NCBI GenBank assembly: GCA_024401225.1
Contig: JAKSLM010000005.1
Location: forward strand, 26,334 to 90,333
Reading direction: 5' to 3'
DNA: 64,000 nt
Source: Bacteroidaceae bacterium
Lineage (GTDB): Bacteria; Bacteroidota; Bacteroidia; Bacteroidales; Bacteroidaceae
Shown in pieces: positions 59,752 to 64,000 of this stretch. Both the position numbers and the translations under genes were made by a program. How positions within the stretch are numbered: position 1 is the stretch's first letter; every line of letters starts with the position of its first letter. The notes under the pieces are model-generated. The model did not search any database. It was not told the DNA's origin and was given only the letters and a program-made list of their open reading frames with translations.

Positions 59752-62481
59752 TCATTCATTGATAAGCACTCTGCCGTCGTCGCTCATACCCTCGGCGCTG
59801 ATGTACATCTCGTTGCACGTGGAGTTGTTGTAGAACTCCACCTTTGCCTTGCCATCGGCATCGGTGCGTATGTTCGGGTTCCAGTATATGGTGCGACGGA
59901 AGTCGGCCATGGGTGGGAGGATGGAGTAGTCCTCCATCTTGAAGGTCGACGGTTTGTTGAACCCCTGGAAGTGGGTGCGGCGCAAGCCCTTCACAGATGG
60001 TTGGAAATTACGGTGTGTATAGCAATACAGAACAATGGGATTTTGTTGTTCTATTTCCGGGCATAACAAATGACTCTCTATGGATTTGGAATTATCAGAA
60101 ACGTATATACATTTAAGCTCGTCAAGTGAGGTTGGAAGATCCATGGAGTTGGAATTATTATCTGTGTACATCAATTGTATTGGCATGGCTTGTGAACGGA
60201 GCCGGAACCCTGTAATTGTAGCATATTGGTTGTCGATGATCCATACAATAGGACGGTTATTGTATACCAATCCGTCTGCATAGAATTTTTTCCATGGATG
60301 AGGTGGAAGGCTTTCGTATTCAGAATATTCTCTCGATGCCGGAGAAAACCATTCGTAGATGGCTCTAACTGTATCGGGAGCCCCTAACCCCATGGTATTC
60401 TTTTTCATCAGCAGTATCTCGGTAGGAACTGCCTCACCAGCGAAATTATGGTTCTTAGATATTAACCACTCTGCTACCGAAGGCATCTGCTCTGCATAGT
60501 CAGTTATCCTATCAGCATCCTTGTCACAGTCGTAGTACAACAAAGAAAATGAACGGGCTTCCGTCTCGTCCTGCCACAGGGTCCTGTCCCACACGCGCCC
60601 CTTTGCCTTGACAGTAACATTATCAAGGACATGATCACGTAAAGTCATGTTCAATGGCATGGTATCTTCTTTTACATCCCATTTGTGTAGCCATTTGTCT
60701 GTTACAGGTATCACTTCCGACTCTAGAGATGAAAGATGACGTGGACGTGGGCTGAAGTGTCGGTCTATGCCCACCATGTAGGGAGTGCTCTTGCCTTTTT
60801 TCCTTGTCTGAATGTCAAGCTCCCACTCGCCGTATATGTCAGGGATAACAAAACTATAGCTGCCATCAGCATCAGTGCTTGTGCTTCCGTCAATAATGCC
60901 GTCTGTCAGGGAACGCATTCTAACAACTAGGGTGGCATCATCCGTTCCTCGTTTTTCATGACGATTATGAAGATGGCCGAACAAATACAGATGATCTTCT
61001 ATCGGTTCAAATTTGTCAAACATGGAATTGCCGACCATGAGGTTCCAGTCATATCGACTCCAACCGTGTATCATCATCAGGAGATCGGTACGACGACGAT
61101 GCTCCAGATCATTGGATTGCAGATAATACTCTGGGTGGCTGATGTAGCCCCTGAGATCACTGCATAGCAGCATCCATGTACGCATATTGCCGTATTGACC
61201 ATTGACCAAACCATGGGAGTCAACAGCAGAAAGTGATATGGTAGAGTTCGGTGCAGCTTGTAGTTGCAACCCAACGGGACCACAAGGCGAAACCATGTCT
61301 TGCGTGGAACGGATCGTAATGCTATCACGCAAGGAAGTTGGGAAAATGAAGAATCGTCGCTCCGCCATCACGTGTCCTTCTGCATCAAAGAGGGTGAGCT
61401 GACTGACACCTTCTGGGAGGCGTTTTTTGTTGAATGTGAAAGAAAATTGCTGGCTCGCAGTCATTGTGTCACACCTTATTATGCTGCCGTCATGAATCAT
61501 TACATATCCCATTTTCTTCCCTATCACTGAAGGTGAGCAACGAACACTTGCAAGCACAAGTTCATCTTCCTGCATATCAACATGCATACTGCATCCTTCT
61601 GGCTTGTATTCTGGGAATGATAATCTTTCGGTCTTTCCGTGTCCATACGTGGTAAGCAGCTTTATTCCCTCATTTACCTCCATCAGGTTCAACATTCCCC
61701 ATCCCATGCTGTCGGTTTCAAGTGAATCCATCAACGTGCCATCCGCATTGATAGCCTTCAATTGTGCAGGCATAGGATGGCCTTCGCCGTCAGAAATGGT
61801 TATAGCAACTTTTGCTGGCAACCCCTTCACCAGTTGCCCTCCCTCTGGGTAGAAACGAACATTGATCCTCGCTGACCTTTTATAAGCAACATTCTGGATG
61901 CCATTAGGGATGACATCTACAATGCTTCCACGGTCAGTCACATCTTCGGTCAGTCTCTCATTATTCAACTTTTTCCGGAAGCTCAATTTGTCTATTGTTG
62001 GTGAGGAATAGTCGCCTTCCGTCTTTGGTGTCTTGAATATTGGTATTACGCGACTGAAGCATGCATCCGTACCCCAGTTGGTCATGTAGCGTGTGTAGGC
62101 TCGGATCTCGTAAAACCCGGTTACAAATATGCGGTCGAGTTTGATATCTCCATGTGCTTCACCATTCTCAATGGCGAGTTTGCGCGACTCCACCACATCG
62201 CCTCCAGCAGTGAGCAGTTCAACATACAGCACATGACTCAAGTCGGTGCGACTATCTGTGTCGCACCGTTTCACATAGGCCTTGAACCATATCGTTTCCC
62301 CCTTGAAGTATCCAGTATTGTCCAGATGTAGATAAACTTTTTCCTGAGGATAGTAACGTGAGAACTTCATTGCTTTCTGGATGTAGGAGAGCACACGCTG
62401 ACCTTCCACGTCAAGCTGCTGGGCATGACATGGGAGGTAAGCGACAAGCATCAAAAGCAGAATTAGAGTATACTTTCTCAT
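59752..62481 (-). CDS. Large exported MG2-like (alpha-2-macroglobulin-type) protein
   Basis: 909 residues from the ATG that opens a signal peptide (M-R-K-Y-T-L-I-L-L-L..., cut after P-C-H-A-Q); an ATG five codons upstream is less likely. The start of the mature part, E-K-V-Y-L-H-L-D-N-T-G-Y-F-K-G-E-T-I-W-F-K-A-Y-V, is an MG2 domain. Further beta domains follow, one like a carboxypeptidase-regulatory/SdrD-like B domain (about 560-600, T-D-A-D-G-S-Y-S-F). The end N-P-N-I-R-T-D-A-D-G-K-A-K-V-E-F is typical of Bacteroidota MG2 proteins. There is no thioester motif. The role is unknown, possibly outer-membrane transport support. Confidence 0.75.
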   Translation of the reverse strand: MRKYTLILLLMLVAYLPCHAQQLDVEGQRVLSYIQKAMKFSRYYPQEKVYLHLDNTGYFKGETIWFKAYVKRCDTDSRTDLSHVLYVELLTAGGDVVESRKLAIENGEAHGDIKLDRIFVTGFYEIRAYTRYMTNWGTDACFSRVIPIFKTPKTEGDYSSPTIDKLSFRKKLNNERLTEDVTDRGSIVDVIPNGIQNVAYKRSARINVRFYPEGGQLVKGLPAKVAITISDGEGHPMPAQLKAINADGTLMDSLETDSMGWGMLNLMEVNEGIKLLTTYGHGKTERLSFPEYKPEGCSMHVDMQEDELVLASVRCSPSVIGKKMGYVMIHDGSIIRCDTMTASQQFSFTFNKKRLPEGVSQLTLFDAEGHVMAERRFFIFPTSLRDSITIRSTQDMVSPCGPVGLQLQAAPNSTISLSAVDSHGLVNGQYGNMRTWMLLCSDLRGYISHPEYYLQSNDLEHRRRTDLLMMIHGWSRYDWNLMVGNSMFDKFEPIEDHLYLFGHLHNRHEKRGTDDATLVVRMRSLTDGIIDGSTSTDADGSYSFVIPDIYGEWELDIQTRKKGKSTPYMVGIDRHFSPRPRHLSSLESEVIPVTDKWLHKWDVKEDTMPLNMTLRDHVLDNVTVKAKGRVWDRTLWQDETEARSFSLLYYDCDKDADRITDYAEQMPSVAEWLISKNHNFAGEAVPTEILLMKKNTMGLGAPDTVRAIYEWFSPASREYSEYESLPPHPWKKFYADGLVYNNRPIVWIIDNQYATITGFRLRSQAMPIQLMYTDNNSNSMDLPTSLDELKCIYVSDNSKSIESHLLCPEIEQQNPIVLYCYTHRNFQPSVKGLRRTHFQGFNKPSTFKMEDYSILPPMADFRRTIYWNPNIRTDADGKAKVEFYNNSTCNEMYISAEGMSDDGRVLINE

Positions 62482-62584
62482 ATCCGTATTACTCAATTAC
62501 AAATAAACATGCAGCAAACGACATAAACGTGTTTCTTCATGTTATTTACTTTATCGTATTAACCATTCCTATGCTTTTCGAAGG

Positions 62585-62616
62585 CAAAGATACACAATTA
62601 TTATATAACAAACAAG
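62585..62616 (-). promoter_or_regulatory. Promoter of the MG2-like gene (minus strand)
   Basis: On the minus strand: CTTG (62613-62616), 20-nt spacer, TATCTTTG (62585-62592), about 100 bp before the start. Confidence 0.5.
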
Positions 62617-62706
62617 AGAAATGTTCACAAACAATTCATAAACCATTCATTTTGTTATGCGGATGGAAGAATCATTTCAGTTCACCCATTTGCATATCTT
62701 AAAGCA

Positions 62707-63045
62707 TCAATGATTCGAATAATAGTAAGTTCCACTTTTAGATATGCCACCATCTTCATCTATTAAATATGAATTGGTGATGCAAGATGTTTTATTTGGC
62801 TCTGTATAAAGGAAATAATCGTTATTGTCCTCTGGTTTGCCGAACATAGCCATCTTATTATTGTTGTCATAGATATACATCGCATATTGCTTGGACACCC
62901 AATGTCCGTCCTCATTAACATACTGGGTAGTATGGGTAGGTTCACCAGTATGACTATACCAATTGTCAAACCTTATGTCTGCAACTGTTGTTATTGATTT
63001 GACAAGGGTTGTGTCAGAGTAGATGTAGTTCGTATTCATAGGCAA
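62707..63045 (-). pseudogene. Hypothetical protein, probably N-terminally truncated
   Basis: The frame is open on the minus strand from 63270 to the stop at 62707, but has no ATG before residue 3 of the TTG-initiated version given here (113 codons including the stop). The translation upstream of that TTG still looks coding (I-C-Y-E-T-I-Y-H-Y-N-Y-L-G-L-V-D) and runs into a hairpin at 63187-63221. The visible part is Tyr-, Asn- and Thr-rich and beta-like (D-N-W-Y-S-H-T-G-E-P-T-H-T-T-Q-Y). This suggests a remnant whose start has been lost, or a non-canonical start. I do not recognise a family. Confidence 0.45.
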
Positions 63046-63186
63046 ACGACCTTCGCAGGGGCTGTCTGTCTTGCTATCGACAAGTCCTAAGTAGTTGTAG
63101 TGATAGATTGTCTCATAGCAGATCTTCTTATCTCTATTAAGGTCTGACTCTACCTGTATTCGTTCCGCTTGCCGAACACGTAGAAT

Positions 63187-63221
63187 AAGAGGTAAACGTT
63201 CTTCGTGAGCGTTTACCTCTT
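63187..63221 (-). terminator. Hairpin after the lipoprotein gene
   Basis: Perfect 12-bp stem (AAGAGGTAAACG and its complement) with an 11-nt loop, 61 bp past the stop of the minus-strand lipoprotein gene. Confidence 0.65.
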
Positions 63222-63281
63222 TCTTGTGTTGCTTAGAGGTGGTGAGTGATTGACGTTTGTCGCGTGAATATTACGTGGCAA

Positions 63282-63896
63282 TTACTTCACATCACACACT
63301 AAATAACAAAATATTGGGTCACATGGTTCGACAGCATCATACGCCATGTTCATTATAGCCTTAAGGGTTACAATGCCTGTGTCAGCATTGGTGTCAACGC
63401 TAAGAATCTGCAAGGCCTTCTTATTGTCTAAATACAGAAAATTGTCTATGGCAGAATAAACAAAAGGTTTAGAATGCGTGTACGGACCATCGTTGTCAGA
63501 ACCTGGGAGAATTACGTGCCCAGATATATCGATTGTTGCATCATTGACGAAATCATAAGTTTGGATGCTTGATCCTATATATTTGCGCCAGAATTCCTTG
63601 TCAAGCAAAACCTTGCCACTCTCATCAATCAGGAACGAATGTTTGTCACTTATGCTATGACCAACAAACAACGACATGAATTGTTCTTCTGTTAGTTGTT
63701 TAGTGCCATCATCTTCACTCATACGAGGCCATCCATCCTCGCCCCATGTAAATAGTATATCGTCATCCACCTTGATGGGGGCTTTTGATATAGGATTGTT
63801 AGATGATGGTTCAACGATTTCGGTTGACTCATTTTTATTGCATGACACAATGCAAAGCATTGCCAGCAAAGCACATAATAGGAATGATTTATTCAT
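63282..63896 (-). CDS. Lipoprotein of unknown function
   Basis: 204 residues. The lipoprotein signal is clear (M-N-K-S-F-L-L-C-A-L-L-A-M-L, lipobox C-I-V-S-C with Cys19 followed by N-K). The mature part begins with a Ser/Asn/Pro-rich linker and continues as a beta-rich domain (W-G-E-D-G-W-P-R-M, F-L-I-D-E-S-G-K-V-L-L-D, L-Y-L-D-N-K-K-A). It ends with two Cys-containing phrases (P-C-D-P-I-F-C-Y-L-V-C-D). I do not recognise the domain. Own promoter upstream, own hairpin downstream. Confidence 0.7.
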   Translation of the reverse strand: MNKSFLLCALLAMLCIVSCNKNESTEIVEPSSNNPISKAPIKVDDDILFTWGEDGWPRMSEDDGTKQLTEEQFMSLFVGHSISDKHSFLIDESGKVLLDKEFWRKYIGSSIQTYDFVNDATIDISGHVILPGSDNDGPYTHSKPFVYSAIDNFLYLDNKKALQILSVDTNADTGIVTLKAIMNMAYDAVEPCDPIFCYLVCDVK

Positions 63897-63929
63897 AACA
63901 GCCAGTTTTTATAATATTATAAATTTGTG

Positions 63930-63960
63930 CAAAGATAAATAGAATAAATATTATCACCAA
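63930..63960 (-). promoter_or_regulatory. Promoter of the lipoprotein gene (minus strand)
   Basis: On the minus strand: TTGG (63957-63960), 19-nt spacer, TATCTTTG (63930-63937), 33 bp before the start. Confidence 0.6.
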
Positions 63961-64000
63961 CAAAAGTAACAATTATCTTAAAGAAACTGTCACATATTGT

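Overview
The window looks like a chromosomal segment of a Bacteroidota species, most likely order Bacteroidales and possibly Prevotellaceae; the genus is my inference. Four things point there. Many genes carry the Bacteroidota promoter signature (TTTG, about 19 nt, then TAnnTTTG) instead of a sigma70 promoter. Bacteroidota-restricted families are present (DUF4271, DUF3098, DUF3127, the PorD-like DUF4835 protein, a T9SS-type C-terminal tail). Peptidases typical of the group are present (S46 DPP7-like, DPP IV). The gene blocks recN / porD-like / coaBC / DnaQ-like exonuclease / dnaN and ftsX / DUF3098 / uppP / truB / queA / folK are typical of the phylum. I saw no rRNA, tRNA, CRISPR array, transposase or integrase.

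Layout. 1-4.1 kb: a sulfur operon with a DsrE-like protein (5' cut by the window), a TusA-like carrier, a JAMM peptidase, a family 2 encapsulin shell with a cyclic-nucleotide-binding domain, and a cysteine desulfurase with a long disordered N-terminal extension. 4.3-12.8 kb: an Lrp-type regulator, ruvB, an SGNH hydrolase, topA-aroK, speA and a short menE-like gene. 13-20 kb: a very large secreted protein with strong codon bias, a flippase and an S46 dipeptidyl-peptidase. 20-28.6 kb: metK behind a candidate SAM-II riboswitch, DUF4271-hemD-rnpA-yidD, then on the minus strand a THUMP-type RNA methyltransferase, a serine acetyltransferase and tdk, and then purD.

28.6-39.8 kb is a visibly AT-richer accessory island. 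It holds eight co-directional genes: a coiled-coil lipoprotein, three Hanks-type Ser/Thr kinases, a BACON-like exported protein, a zinc-ribbon/FHA-like protein, a membrane FHA protein with a degenerate trypsin-like domain, and a membrane PP2C phosphatase. Spacing is mostly 5-45 bp, so it reads as one signalling operon. I do not recognise it as a named system, and it is my main candidate for something undescribed.

39.8-49.4 kb (minus strand): a degenerate-protease/TPR protein, recN, the PorD-like gene, coaBC, an exonuclease and dnaN; then a plus-strand DUF3127 protein and two minus-strand membrane proteins. 49.6-58.3 kb (plus): miaB, ftsX, DUF3098, uppP, truB, queA, folK, DPP IV and argB. 58.4-64 kb: an ECF sigma factor with a probable membrane anti-sigma partner, then minus-strand exported proteins and a lipoprotein.

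Non-coding structure. I see four kinds of intergenic repeat: 8-9 bp CGAYTAAA units in the gaps of the sulfur operon; CT-rich, G-poor tracts at five gene junctions, one of which encodes the end of tdk; two short arrays with a 22-bp period; and a 57-bp palindromic element found at 39.8 kb and, inverted, at 59.6 kb.
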